The translations under genes were made by a program, and so were the position numbers. Below the pieces are notes generated by a model, which made no database searches, was not told the DNA's origin, and worked only from the letters and a program-made list of their open reading frames with translations. From Fulvia fulva (lineage: Eukaryota > Ascomycota > Dothideomycetes > Mycosphaerellales > Mycosphaerellaceae): DNA of 64,000 bases. Numbering within the stretch: position 1 is the first letter of the stretch; each line of letters opens with the position of its first letter. Positions 38,360-50,947 of the stretch are shown here, piece after piece. The DNA is taken from positions 3,720,001 through 3,784,000 of the forward strand of contig NC_063017.1 of the NCBI RefSeq assembly GCF_020509005.1. Direction: 5' to 3'.

Positions 38360-40732
38360 ATGGCAACGACGCGCCGAAATGCGTCGCTCCAGGTCTTCGA
38401 GGATCCTCCGGACGCGTACAATACAAACAGCAACTCCGACGATGTCGAGACTGCACTCCTCAATGCCCTCCGCCCACTCAGCGACGCGTCCAACAAGCAA
38501 AACGTCCAGCTGAATCCGTCCACAACGACCAAACCGGGCTCTTCACCATCGAAGAAGGACAGTTCTCCTGCCAGGCCTACCAGTGCACATAGTCTCAAGG
38601 AGTACAGATTCACGCCGCCGCCTCAACCAAATTTCACCACCGACTCCATCCAGAAGAACGGTGACTTCTACTCCATGTATCACCAAGTCGCTCCGCAGCC
38701 GGAGCACCCACTCTACCCTCAACAACATCCTTATCAGTCTTATGATAAGGAGAACTACTTCGAGACTGGCTCGTCATTTGGAGACCTGAGTGTGCCTTCA
38801 TATCCAGACGTGGACTATGGCTACAAGACCTCTCTGAAACGCAGCTTCACTAATTCCAGTGCTGTCAAGGTGCCTTCGCAATCGTTGAAGAAGCAGAAGC
38901 TGGAAACAGGAGAGCCATTTGATCTTCCCAATCCCGAAGACTTGCCTCACCCAACGGACGATGGCTCGAAACCAGCTCACAGCTATGCCGAACTCATTGG
39001 CATGGCTATCTTGCGTGCACCAAATCGACGTCTCACCCTGGCTCAGATCTATGCATGGATATCTGACAACTTCGCCTTCTACAGCAAGAACGAAGGCGGC
39101 TGGCAAAACAGCATTCGCCACAATCTCAGTCTTAACAAGAACTTTGTGAAGCAAGAACGACCAAAGGACGACCCTGGGAAGGGCAACTACTGGGCTATCA
39201 AGCCTGGTGAAGAGCGCCCATTCCTCCTAGGCAAGAAGCAACCACTTCGCAAGATCATCAACCCTGATGGATCTCAGTATGTGCACGGGTTGCCTATGCC
39301 ACCCTCAGATCCTGTCAGCTACCGCGCAGCCAGCACACCAGCCGTGAGCAACTTCACCTTGGGGCCCAATCCCGTGCGCAAGCTCGAAACCAAGGATATC
39401 GACTCTGCAAAGTTCCCAGACGATGCTGAATTATCTTCCGATGGCACCATCCCAGCGTCTGATCCTGCCCTGCAAGAGGATGAGCCCGAAAAAGATGACA
39501 GCGCGGCGATGCCACCGCCGCCAGTCCTCATGCGCTCGTCACCTCCGCCGCAAGATCTCGGATCATCACCTCCAGCAATGCACCGAAACGACACGCCGCC
39601 GCCGGCTCCTCGCTTTCCTCCGTCCAGCCGCTCGGGTGGTCAGAGGCGAAAGTTCGCTGGCCTCAACGACAGCGGCTACTGGTCTTCAATCGAGTCTTCT
39701 GCTGCCCGCGGTGCTGCTAATCAGCTGGCGTCCGAGTCAGACTTGCGCAGTCACCGCATTAAGAAAGGCCGCGCTGAGGCTGAGATTGCACGCATGCGCA
39801 GCTCATCTTTTGACAGCCCGACCAAGGATGGTAGCCGCTATCTAGCGCTACCTTCCGCCTTTGGGTCATCACCTGTACGCAAGGACGACAACCCACTGAC
39901 ACCAGCAGTCGTCTTCAAACGACCTGCGAAGCCTGCGCCAGCTATCTCACCAAACACAAACTTGCGTGATCACCGCAAGGCAGTTAGGCAGCTACTTGGC
40001 TCACCAGCCAAGACATACAGCCCAATGCCAGCACAAACATGGAGTCCTGCGTTCAACCTGCAGGATAGCACTCCAGCTGGTCTGACACCGTTCATCTCGC
40101 CGTACAAGCAAGGCACTACACCTTGGCCGGCGGTCGAAGATAGTTCCGTCTCCTACAACCTCAATAACGCCGCCTTTGATGTCTTCCTCGACATTCCCGA
40201 CCAAGACATCGCTGCACGTGGCTCGCCTGAGAAGCGAAGCAACGGTCGTCCTTCTCTTGCACGCGCAGCCACGAGCACTGGTATCCTTGCCGATATCACC
40301 GGAACTGCTAAGAGCAATAACCTCATGCTACCACCCGCAACTGGCAGCCCTTTCTCCTTCTCACCCTTCCTGACAAAGTCAGGGGCGCTGAGATCACCGG
40401 CGAAACTTGATTCACCACTAAAGCAATCGCACAAGCCACCACCGATATCGCAGCCTACTGACGACTTCAACTGGCCAGATCTCACGGCTGGCGGCGAGAA
40501 TGCCCCTCTATATATCGACAACAACAACGACGTCTCTGACCTCTTTGGCGTTCAGCTGCACAGTGATGGCAGCGAAGAAGGCATCGACATCTTTCAGGAC
40601 TTTGGAAAGATTGGGCAGGCATCACAGACCTTCCCAGCCCCAGACCGCTCGACTGGCAGCCCAGTCAAGCGGACCAGTATGGGACCACCAGCACGACCTG
40701 CGATGCACCGCAGCAGTACCAGCCGATGGTAG
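38360..40732 (+). CDS. Forkhead transcription factor (HCM1/Sep1 type, no FHA domain)
   Basis: 790 residues from ATG 38360; the frame is open slightly upstream but only from a TTG. The winged-helix forkhead domain is at about residues 205-290 of this start: [35 protein letters not shown], then the recognition helix [19 protein letters not shown], and [16 protein letters not shown]. No FHA domain is seen, which separates it from Fkh1/Fkh2 and points to the Hcm1/Sep1 class known for cell-cycle (S-phase) gene control. The N-terminus is Ser/Asn/Gln-rich; the C-terminal 490 residues are disordered and rich in SP/TP sites ([19 protein letters not shown]), as expected for a CDK-regulated factor. A KRSF/KKQK patch before the domain may be a nuclear signal. 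Single exon, intact. Confidence 0.9.
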   Translation: MATTRRNASLQVFEDPPDAYNTNSNSDDVETALLNALRPLSDASNKQNVQLNPSTTTKPGSSPSKKDSSPARPTSAHSLKEYRFTPPPQPNFTTDSIQKNGDFYSMYHQVAPQPEHPLYPQQHPYQSYDKENYFETGSSFGDLSVPSYPDVDYGYKTSLKRSFTNSSAVKVPSQSLKKQKLETGEPFDLPNPEDLPHPTDDGSKPAHSYAELIGMAILRAPNRRLTLAQIYAWISDNFAFYSKNEGGWQNSIRHNLSLNKNFVKQERPKDDPGKGNYWAIKPGEERPFLLGKKQPLRKIINPDGSQYVHGLPMPPSDPVSYRAASTPAVSNFTLGPNPVRKLETKDIDSAKFPDDAELSSDGTIPASDPALQEDEPEKDDSAAMPPPPVLMRSSPPPQDLGSSPPAMHRNDTPPPAPRFPPSSRSGGQRRKFAGLNDSGYWSSIESSAARGAANQLASESDLRSHRIKKGRAEAEIARMRSSSFDSPTKDGSRYLALPSAFGSSPVRKDDNPLTPAVVFKRPAKPAPAISPNTNLRDHRKAVRQLLGSPAKTYSPMPAQTWSPAFNLQDSTPAGLTPFISPYKQGTTPWPAVEDSSVSYNLNNAAFDVFLDIPDQDIAARGSPEKRSNGRPSLARAATSTGILADITGTAKSNNLMLPPATGSPFSFSPFLTKSGALRSPAKLDSPLKQSHKPPPISQPTDDFNWPDLTAGGENAPLYIDNNNDVSDLFGVQLHSDGSEEGIDIFQDFGKIGQASQTFPAPDRSTGSPVKRTSMGPPARPAMHRSSTSRW

Positions 40733-41621
40733 GATATGGCGCCACGCTTGCATACTATCGCAGAAACAGTGCACGAATGACGGTCTGATGGAATGATGAC
40801 TTGACAAAATATTGGGAGTACTGCGCAACAGCTTGGTGCATACAACACTCCTTGGTCGGCGCAAACGGTTAGGTTGATCGACAACAGAGCGACTGATTAC
40901 TTGATGGATTCATGTCTTTACTTGGCGACGAAGTGTTCATGCCTTGTTTATGATGTCTTACGGCTGGAGAGATTTGGGCAGATGGAGTTGGTTGGCGTTT
41001 GTTCCTGAGTTTTGATTGATTGAAAAGATTTCTTTGATTGGTTGATTGAAGTAGCTAATAAGTGGGAGCGCATCTCTTAGGCTAGTATGCTTTACAGTTG
41101 CTGTTGTTTTGATCACAGTCACAATGAGCCGGTCTTATCACACGATTCGCTAATGGTCTCATATCGTTTCCACCATGACACGACATCGGCGCGGGGAGGG
41201 CGACTCTTGAATGGGACGTCGTCACAACAAGCCTGAGACATCACCGTCATTGTCTCTCGTGCGCAGAGCAGCAGATGTGACGGTGTCAAGATGTCACCCA
41301 AGACACGATTCCTGATGACCATGAAAGTGGAACAAGAAGTGGTCTAGAGCGTTGTCTCAGATCCCTGGTTCACGGAATTGTCTCATCTCAGCGGACTTTC
41401 GACTTTGGTACCGATGTCGATCTTGCTGCATGGTGATATCGTGCGCAGCGGCACAGACGGATTGTGGGTTCTCTGTATTGATCGACGAACGAATGGTCTG
41501 TGCGCTATCTCCTGACCCAGATAGTGATGTGAGGGTGGACAAATGTAGAGAAGTGACGGTTGCTAACAGGACGTTGGTCTCAGTCGCTATCTCATGTGCC
41601 TACTGCTGTGATGAGGTCGAT
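40733..41621. other. Intergenic; no gene seen
   Basis: 3' flank of the forkhead gene with a TTGATTG-rich patch near 41010-41045; no recognisable gene. The last frame before the transporter stump is unremarkable. Confidence 0.45.
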
Positions 41622-41993
41622 CTATTTCGCGGAAAACCTACTCCTCGCCCTCAACCTCGGTCCAAAGAAGTACAACGCAAACACGCCAGCAATACAGCCT
41701 GCTGTTAGGCCGCCTAGAAGACTCGTCCCACGTCCTATGCCCATGTTGATGTACATTGGTCGCGAAAAGAGGACGGCGGCGAAAGCGAGGGTTGAACGTG
41801 CGAAGTCGTTGCCGGCGAAGAGGGAGGCGGCGTATTGGGGGTATACTCTGTGTTTATCGTCAGCTGAATGTCTTGAGAAGGGAAGGGAAAGGAGGGTTAC
41901 TTGCAAGGGCAGGTAGACGAAGATACACTGCATGATGACAAATATCCCCATCATGAAGATCAAAATCTGGTGAAATACTCCCATGTCCCTCAT
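41622..41993 (-). pseudogene. C-terminal stump of an MFS multidrug-type transporter
   Basis: Reads MMGIFVIMQCIFVYLPLQ, then (after about 54 nt that look like an intron: GTAACC...ACACAG) YPQYAASLFAGNDF, AVLFSRPMYINMGIGRG, TSLLGGLTAGCIAGVFALYFFG and RLRARSRFSAK. These are the last two or three membrane segments and the basic tail of fungal DHA-type drug:proton antiporters. Nothing upstream (higher coordinates) continues the protein; instead repeat-derived DNA begins at about 42000. The candidate splice is one base out of phase, another sign of decay, although the unspliced frame is open. The gene looks cut off by the transposon block. Confidence 0.65.
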
Positions 41994-42210
41994 TGTGTCG
42001 GTAAATACCGCTATATCCTCTTATGTCAAAAAAGTTTCTCCCGTAGCCCTCGCATTGTTGTAACATACTACGGTGTCCCTCGTTGCTATATAGTAGTCGT
42101 AACGTCGCGCGAATAGTTAGTCCTATTATAGAATGCACCTTTTAGAGGTTTTGCAATAGGTAAAAGTTAGAAAAGTATATAGTCACGCGTCATACGGACC
42201 AAAGCGCCTA

Positions 42211-42497
42211 CAGTCCTGGGCATAGTTTTTACAACCCCTGTTCTTCCACCTTTCCTCATTAGGAAGGATGTATTCACTGCTTGGCGTAGCTCACCACCTG
42301 GTGTGTCCTTCATTGTTGGCTATTACTGCCTCGCAGCGTTCTCGCATACTCTTGCATATACGTTGTATGTCCTTAGGTGTGAGCTTGGCCCATTCTTGAT
42401 AGTGTGATTGAAGGTAGCAACACCTTCTGAGATGGACATAGATAGCCGGAAGTGGTTAGCGTAAATACAGGGGTTGTAAAAACTATGCCCAGGACTG
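42211..42497 (-). mobile_element. Miniature Tc1/mariner element (287 bp) with perfect 30-bp inverted repeats
   Basis: 30-bp termini (42211-42240 and 42468-42497), starting CAGTCCTGGGCATAGTTTTT and identical in inverse, flanked by TA on both sides (42209-42210, 42498-42499), the Tc1/mariner target. The interior on the minus strand holds the last approximately 39 codons of a transposase: QSHYQEWAKLTPKDIQRICK, then RCEAVIANNEGHTRW and TGA. It is therefore a deletion derivative that kept the ends and the transposase C-terminus. CA/TG content is normal: not RIPed. Confidence 0.88.
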
Positions 42498-42639
42498 TAC
42501 CTCCACCAAAAAACAACACTACATCTTCAATCGTGTTTTCTCTATCCAATATCAGGCCCATTACAACCAGCAAATTTATATACGTATCTAGATACATCAC
42601 TAAATAAATTGTCGTGCTTAGATTAGCTATATATAGTGT

Positions 42640-44090
42640 TGCCGTCGTATACTACCGTCGCAAACTTTTCACCTATTTCTTAGATTAGAGAAGCTACTAC
42701 AAGATGACTAAACACCTTTCAACACCTTAAAAGAATCAGATAGTAGGAGCCTATCACTACTACAGACTTAAGGGAATTAAGTACTCGTAAAGAGACCTTA
42801 TTAAGACCTTCAAACCGCTCTTCGTACCTATAAGGCATTAGGTACGTAATGCTCTAGACACTATAGGCTTAAGACAGCTATATTACCTTCTAGAACCTCT
42901 ACCTTCCGGACTAGATCAGCTCTTATCTAAGGAGGACTTGGACCGGTATGAACGGCTACTTAAGAACTACTACTATAAAGGCTATTATATATTATAGGGC
43001 AATCTACTCTAGAGAGCTAATATTGATTCTTGCTTAGCTGAGACACTACGAAGGAATATAAGGAACAGAGGCTATTTAACCTATATTACTAAGAGTAAGG
43101 AATAGATATCTACCTCACTAGTACGCTTAAGGGTACGATAGGCTCTTCGTATACTTATAACTTATCTAAGACCGGAAGACTAGAGGTATATAAGATAGAG
43201 TAATAAGGTCCACTTTAGATAGGACCCTAAAAGTAAGGCCTATATTATTCGAAAGCGTAGTAACGTAGAGAGACGCAAGCCTGATTGTATCTAAGTAAGA
43301 GAGACCTACGACGATATAGATAAGAATCAGAAGCGTGTCTATCTATAGGGAGCTATATAGTACAATAATATGTCCCTATTAATTTAATAACTTATAAGGT
43401 TCCCTCGAATAGCAAGGGCAAGATAAATCAAGACATCTACTATAGCTAGATATTGCCCGTTATAAAGGACTAGGTTAAGGATATATATCTAGATATATAC
43501 TAGTACTATTACCCTAGCTCTAACGACCGTATTCTATTTACGCTTAAGGAGGATAATAATAGTGGCTATAGGGTTACTTAGAACAATAATAAGGTAGAGC
43601 GAATAAAGTAGTTAATAGGGCTATTAAGGACTAAAGGCCTATATCGTTACTTCTTTAACTACGCTAGATCACTAGACTTTATACCCGTTAAGAACGTATA
43701 GAGCCCTCTAAAGTAGTACGTACGACAACGACCTTACTAGTCTAATAAGATAGTAGCTAAGCTATATTAAGAACGATAGTAATAGATAAGGGAGGAGAAT
43801 ATAGACTAGATCAACGCCCTATACGACTTAGTACTAGAGAGATTAGAGAATATTATATTTAGTAGGGGTCAGAAGAACGTAGTAGATATATATTATGACT
43901 AAAGACGTAGTAGAACGAAGAATAAGGTAGTATAGATATAAATAGAGAGATAGAACAACACCTTTAGAAATGAACATAATCCTACTAGTTGTTTTATACG
44001 GTTTGATCAGTATAGAGCGTAATATTAATAGATAGATAGATATTTTATTGAGCTGTTATAGTACCCTATAGCCTATATAGCTATACTATC
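42640..44090 (+). pseudogene. Tc1/mariner-type transposase (DDE_3 kind), heavily RIPed
   Basis: Frame with many TAG/TAA. Recognisable stretches: RKPDCI...RETYDD...KRVYLWGAI (about 43265-43370) and VPSNSKGKINQDIYY (about 43405-43445, matching the PGNTNGKMSQ-x-YI block of fungal Tc1-like transposases), LKEDNNSGY (about 43545, the ED part of the catalytic triad), and YRYFFNYARSLDFIPVKN (about 43640-43695, matching the SPDLSPIEN block). The start lies near 42640 and the end near 44090; I could not fix the terminal repeats. It is a different family from the 287-bp element, as its C-terminus differs. Confidence 0.7.
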
Positions 44091-44176
44091 TTATTTACTA
44101 TAACTATATAAAGGGGAAATACGATTCCTTCCTTGCTACTCGACGCGTCGGCTCATCGATCTCTACGCCAAAACAA

Positions 44177-47100
44177 GACATATTCGAAAGCTCTCATTAA
44201 GGCCATTCTAACGATATACAAAGCAGGCCACTGCCCCTAGGACTAAGGGAGTTCTACCTTATTCAATCTGGACAGCTTGAAGCTCTCTTCACCCTATTTC
44301 TTCAGCTCCAAACGCCGCGGAGGTGCCTAGCTACATTAGGCAACTCCTAGGCAATAGTAGCCTAGGCTACGGCACTAACGGCGCCTACGGCCCTATAGGC
44401 GAAGCCCCCCTAAGACAACTAGCAGCAACTTATAGAGGACGCAAAAAGTATAGAAACTAACGATCAGCTCCCTTACCGGTCTCTATAGGTAATGATCACT
44501 TAGCTACGCACGGCGCTTGTACTGTCGTATCACCGAGGGCAACAAGAAATAAGGACGACGTCCTAGGCGATTAGTAAGGCCACCCGGAATCAACACCCCT
44601 ATAGCTAGGTATCGGTCGCGGCATCGATACTAGGCCCCCGCCTAACGTACGATATAGTTACGATCCGTATTGTAGCAAAGGAAGACCAGGCCGAAGTTGC
44701 GAAGCTATCGAATAAGGAGCTCGCCTAACGAATCAACTAACTAGGGGTGGTCGTAGTAAACTAACAGTCTAACGGCACTCTATAGATCTATACTAGCTCT
44801 GCTACTACTAGGAGGCACCTAGAGGCATAGCTATAGTAGGCATCTAAGGTTGCGGCATTAGCGAAGGTCTTAACGAAACAATTTACGATCCTAGTCTACG
44901 ACATACCTAAGGAGTTTGACCTAACTAACTAGGGTTACCTACGCGCTCTCTAAGAGGACAACCCGGTCACTCTTAACTCTCTAATCTAGAAGGCGACTTG
45001 GCTCTATAGGAAATGGCCAGAAGGCAAGAAGGCCTCGGCGCTAATAGTATAGCTATAAGACGCGAAAGCGGCGGATCTAGCGATAGAACAAGGCCTAGTC
45101 TAGTAATATAGCCTTAAGATAGTAGAAAAGTACTCCTTATCCTTTCGTGTCCTCTAATGCTTTAAATGCTAACAGTATAGACACCAAACCTACACGTGCA
45201 TAAACAAGTAGGCCTGCTCGAACTGTGTAGGAGACTATATGTCTAGGGACTATATATCGACTACGAGACGGTACGCGAACTGTCCGGGGTACTACCTATC
45301 GTATAGTACGGAATGCCTATAGCGGAAACTAGCGAAAAACAAGGCAATCACAAACAGAACCGTCGCCCTAAGATTCTACGGCGACCGTAAGGCTAGCCTA
45401 TACTAGAACTAGTTAGCGGCGGTCGGGTATAAGCGCCCTAGGGCCGAGAACGATATAAAGGATACGTAACCTAGGGCGTACGGGAGGCTACGTACCCTAC
45501 TAGCTACGGCGAGGGAATCTAACTAGGCCCGGCTCCCCTTTAGTATATAGCCGATAGGCGTAGACTAGGACGTTTAAGGTAGTAGGATATAGGACGCTAT
45601 AGAGGAAATAATTATCGATACCGATAACTAGCCTCGATACGCTTAGCATTATCTAGTATAACGTTAACTATAGCAAGGATATAGTCTAGAACTATTTCCT
45701 ATACGAGGCGGACCCGTACGTCTACTACGTCCTAGTAATCTAGGAGCTATAGATTAACCCGTACTATAAGAGACTAACGACCTATAAGTCACTAGGCTAT
45801 AGGATATACCTACGAGGCGACGGCAGACCCCGTACGTGCTTCTATATTAGCAAGGACATACTAGAATCCGACTAGGAGGTAGTGTACTACGTAGACGAAG
45901 AAGGCGGGAGCGATATTACCTCCCTCTACGTAGGTAGCACCTAGATACACAACCTATATATACAACCGCTAGCCTCGAGATCTAGCCGCGACCTAGGGGT
46001 CTATAGACACCTAGACAGTACGCTTAAGAGACAAGGGTGCCACATCGTAGTAGGAGACTTCAACATACACTACCCTTCCTAGGAAAGCCTTATATAGCCG
46101 CACCCTATAGCCGACGAAGTACTCGACTTGATAGCGAGCAACGTAATTGCCCTTAATACCCCGAAGGACCTAGGCACCTAGAAGAGAGGGGGACTCTAAG
46201 ACACGATCGACCTCTCCTAGATCTTAGATAGCTACTACTACACGGTAACCTACTATAGGATCGAACATAAACTCGAGGCGTCGTTAGACTATATGCTAGT
46301 TAGGACCTCTATTACGACATAGATATAATGTATACTAGCGGGAACCCCTAAGCTAAACTAGGGAAAGGCCTACTAGGCTAACATCTAGGCGTACCTCGAT
46401 GACTCTAAGAGGCTAGTCTAGATCGCGTAGTAGTAATATAACAGTAAAGACGAGATAGACGAAGCAGTCTAGGGGTTGATAGACGAAATAAGAAAAGCGA
46501 CCTTACTTTACGTTCCGCTTACCTAACTAACGACATAGTCTAAACTATACTAGACGCCGGAGTACACTACGGTAGTAAGAGAAGTAAGGAGAGCCCGCCG
46601 GGTATAGACGAGTAGCTATAGCGAGGAGGCCTAGAACGTATATAGGGAGGCATACTAACAGAAGAAAGCTATAATACGAAGGGAGAAAGCAGTCGGCTAG
46701 AGGGCTATAGTAGAAGAAATCGCCGGCAAGCTAGAGAGGATATAGAAGCTAGCGAAATAGGCCCGACAGGACCCTATATAGGGCCCCTCCTTCTCTATCT
46801 TAGCGCTATAATCGCCTAGTAGCCCGGTTAGCGACCCCGAGGCCAAGGCGCGTCTACTAGCTAGCAAGTTCTTCCCGCCCCTAGTCGAGGCTAATCTAAG
46901 CGATATAAACAGCTCTACTCCCCTAGCCCCTAGCATCGCGGTCTAATAGGAGGTGTCCGAGGGAGAAGTTGCCGCTATACTAAGGAAGTTGCCGGCGAAG
47001 AAAGCCCCGGGGCTAAATAGGATCCTAAACGAGCTACTAAAGAAGTGTAGAGATCAACTAGCCCTAGTAGTTATAGCGATCTTTAACGCCTGCCTACAGA

Positions 47101-49113
47101 CCGGGTACTACCCGATAGCTTTTAAACAATCGACGATAGTAGTCCTACGTAAGCCGTAGAAGGAAGACTATACGTAGGTAAAGTCGTACCGCCTAATTAC
47201 GCTCCTTAATACTCTTAGGAAGGCGCTTAAGAAGCTAGTTATAACGAGACTCTCCGAGGCGGTAGAGGAACACTCCCTACTCCCGGACACCTAGATAGGT
47301 ACGCGCCTATAGCGATCGACGCTATCCGCGATAGAACTTATCACCTCTTAGGTAAAGGCCATCTAGTATAAGAATAGGGACAAGGTAGCTTCCTTACTTA
47401 GCCTAGACATATCGGGAGCCTTCGACTACGTGTTATACCCGCGGCTACTCTATATCCTAAGGTCGAAAGGACTCCCTAAGTGGCTTATTAACTTCGTACG
47501 GTCCTACCTCGAAAACCGTAGTACGTCGATCCTAGTCGGCTAGTATAGAAGCCTATTTCAAGCAGTCTATACTAGAATCCCGTAAGGCTTAACGCTAGTA
47601 CCTATTCTATTCCTCTTCTTTATAGCGACGCTACTCCCAGCCCTAGAATCCTAGAACACCGCTACGAGCGGCTTCGTAGACGACACAAATATCCTAGCGT
47701 AGTCTTCCTCGACTAAGGAGAACTGTAGGCTACTAGAAGAGAAGTACAAGATCTACGAGGACTAGGCTAGGAGGCACGGGGCTCGGTTTGCCCTAGAAAA
47801 GTACAATCTGATACACTTTACGCGCCGGCCACGGTTCCACAATATATAAGCTTCTATCTAGATATAGGGGTATACGACTAACCCGGCAAATTAGCTTAGG
47901 ATCCTTAGACTATAGGTAGACCCGGCGCTACGGTAGAGGAAGTACGTATAGGCAATATTACGGAAAGCTAAACAGAATATAGCATTATACTAGAGGCTCA
48001 CTACGTCTATATAGGGGGCGGACTTCCGGTAGTTACGACTTCTATATACGGCTATTATACGGCCAGTCCTTACCTATAGTAGCCAAGTGTAGTCCTTAGG
48101 CGAGAGGGCCTACCTATCGAAGGGACTCGTCGCGCCGCTAGCGAAGATCCAAAACTAATGCCTAAGGAAGGTCACCGGGGTATATAAGTCGATACTAACG
48201 AGGATACTTAAGTACGAGACCGCTATACCGCCGATCGACCTATACATCTAGGGACTACGGACCTCCTACTTAGGTAAGTCGGCATAGTACCTAGTATAGA
48301 AGGTCATCGCTAGTACAGTCGTAAGGGCCCGCGAATCAGTATAAGCGTATAGGGGCATTCGACCCGGAAACGAGCCGAACTACCGGGTAAGGGACGAATA
48401 GCTAGCAACATAATAGGAAGGTAAGAAATCGTTTGTAGAGCAACTATAGAAAGAGAGGTAGAACAACTAGGTTGTAGGGCATAGTAGACGCCCTTAGCTA
48501 GCGGGATAACCTAAGGAATAGTTAGCTACAAAATCCGCGGTCAAGCACCCCCCGAAGCTTATCTACTACCGCCTTACGAGGGTATAGAGTAGTATAGTAA
48601 CCTAACTACGAAGCGAACACATCGGCCTCTAGGGGTACCTATTATAGAGGAAGGTTCTAGGATACACGAATACTAGCTGCCCCTGCGGCTATCGCTCCTA
48701 GAACGTATAGTACGCACTCCTCGTCTATCCGAGGTGGTCGCTAGAAAGGGGGGAGTAGATAGCAAAGGCGAGGAACCGGACGATTAGGGCACTTCTTAAC
48801 AACGCTAAGGACCTACGGCGTATTACGAACTAGATACTAGAGAAGGGCTAGCTAGAACAGTACCGCCTAGTAGGAACAGTGTAGGAAGAGAGGACACGAC
48901 GTAGCGCGACGAGACCGGCTAGGAGCGGGGGCTAACGGGGTAGTGACATAGACTACGTACGTTTAGAGGGAAAGCTAAACTAGATAAGGAGTAGTCGGGG
49001 GCGGGAAGGGTTTTCACCTATTCGGGTTTCCCTTTGTATATAATAATAGATATATACCTATATAGGCCGGATAGGGTCCTAGAACAGGGGAATGACAAAT
49101 CTATCTATCTATA
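44177..49113 (+). mobile_element. Tad-like LINE copy 1, near full length, RIPed
   Basis: About 4.94 kb, plus strand. ORF1-like part with CCHC knuckles at about 45158-45290 (CFKC-x4-H-x4-C, then CSNC...). ORF2: an endonuclease with GDFNIHYPS at about 46052, reverse transcriptase from about 46930 (short open piece 46953-47159, LPAKKAPGLNRILNELLKK) with FVDDTNILA at about 47675, and a C-terminal CxC...H...C zinc patch (SCPCGYRS...) at about 48680. TAG/TAA replace Gln/Trp throughout. The 3' end is a short (ATCT)n tail at 49099-49113. The 5' end coincides with that of copy 2, so it may be the true 5' end. No protein can be made. Confidence 0.85.
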
Positions 49114-50705
49114 TAAAGGGGAAACTATATCGGTAAAAACTCCTCCTCTCTCCTATAGGTTCTATCTTTCGTCCCTATACCTTACGCTTTCCTTATTAAG
49201 TATACGCTAGTGTTATAGGCCTGCCCTAATAACTACCCTATCTATAACCCCTCTAGCTTCCGCCTCTTGTCTATCTACTCTTCCGTCTCCTTTACTAGGC
49301 TAAATTATTAGAAGAAACCTTGTCGTAGTATCTACCGTATAATCCGGCGGATATTACCTTTGTCTTCGATAAGGGACTTATAGTCCCTTCTCTCTACTTA
49401 ATATCTCTACGTATCCCTACCGCTTACCTACTACGGGCATCGTAGTAGTATATACTCCGGGTTTTGTGATAGGTAGCTATATTAGTAAGCTAAGCTCTCG
49501 ATATCTAGTACGTGTCTTCTAAATAGGTAGGCCCTTAACCCGATATATTCGGACCTAATTTGGATCGCTATACTTACTTCGGCCCTAGTAAGGTCCTTAT
49601 ATAGTTAGTAGTTATGTCTCTAGAAGGTTCAAAGTACTATTAGGCCTATTATCTTAGGGGGTCTCTTTTTCTATTCCTACTCCTATAGGTAGCTCGCTAC
49701 TTGTTCTACTAGGCTTAAGGTCTTTGCCTTACTTCTATAGGCCTAGCGGACTCTCTACTCCTCTACTTTCTACTCCTACTATTCTGTGCTTACTTATACG
49801 GCTATAAAGGTCTTAAGGTCGTCCCCCTTTTAGCTTATCCTATATCCGGGTCCTCTCTAGTAGCGGTTCACGATCTTCCTCTTTACCTCTTAGATAGTAG
49901 TCTATACTAGATAGTTACTTGTCTTCGCGGCGTACTAGGTTCTTATTCCCCTTATATATTAGGCTATTAGGGGTGTTCCGGTCTCTATCTCTACCGTATC
50001 CGTCGGTATTGTCCTATAGGCCCCTAGTATCCGTCGTAGGTTACCCGCCTACGCGTAGTTAAGGGGTTACTCTATCCGCCTCGGGATTAGTTTACCCGCT
50101 CTACCCGTAGCCTATATCTACGCCCCGTAAAGCATTACCGGTTTTACTATTACCTTATATATTACCTTCGCCTTCTCGAACGTTACCCCCTAGGTAGATA
50201 CTATTACTCTCTTTACCGAAGCCTCGTTAGTCCGGGCTCGGTCTAGGGCCTTCTTAATTTATAGGTTCTAGCTTAGCTTCGGGTCGAGCTAGATCCCTAG
50301 AACCCTAAGCTAGCTAGAAGGTTTCGTCTCGTATCTCTAGATATTTACTACTACCTCTATATTATAGTAAGTCTTTACCTTACTAAAGTATATAAGCTAG
50401 TATTTCTCTAGAGCAAAACGGGCGCTATGTTTCCTTATCTACTCCTCGTACTATTAGTATCTCTCCTTAAGTAGGCGGTAGTTCTTCTCTATAGAGTTAG
50501 ACTAGGCGAGGATGTTAGTATCGTCGACGAATTCCGATACTAAGGTCTACGGGGAGGTTAGTAGTAGGACAAGGTCCGCTATAAAGGTAAGGAATAGGAT
50601 AGGGGAGAGAGTAGATCCTTAAGGAATCCTAGTCGTTACTTTTACTAGATCGGATCTATACCTTCCGAGAGGGATATTCGTCGTCCGGTCTTAGAGGAAG
50701 GAGTA
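49114..50705 (-). mobile_element. Second LINE subfamily (copy 3), 5'-truncated, minus strand, RIPed
   Basis: On the minus strand the sequence reads a reverse transcriptase C-terminal half: NIPLGRYRSDLVKVTT, GSTLSPILFLTFIADL, FVDDTNILA at about 50510, RFALEKY, LRVLGI, and STWGVTFEKAKVIY. It resembles, but is clearly distinct from, the family of copies 1, 2, 4 and 5. The 3' end abuts the (ATCT)n tail of copy 1 at 49114; the 5' side stops at the LTR remnant starting at 50706. Many stops. Confidence 0.7.
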
Positions 50706-50947
50706 TATTAAATAGGTATAGTATATATACGTATAGAAGTTAGGATAGGTAATAGGGAACGAGGAAGGACTAATATAGTATTCGACGGTATATAGTAGAA
50801 TAGCTTTTAGTTATAAAGATATCTTATTCCCTAGGATTAGAGACGTAGTCTCTTATATCTATATAGGGGGAATCTAGATCTCTAGCCCCTACTCCTTTCC
50901 CGACGCCTTAGCGGTTTCACCTACGTTTTACTATACGACGACGATAC
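50706..50947 (-). repeat. Copia-family LTR remnant
   Basis: Begins TATTAAATAGGTATAG, the reverse complement of the LTR A/D end, and follows the first approximately 240 bp of the LTR at 59319-59726, with differences not explained by RIP alone, so it is a relative rather than the lost 3' LTR of copia D. It is cut off at 50947 by LINE copy 2. Confidence 0.65.
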
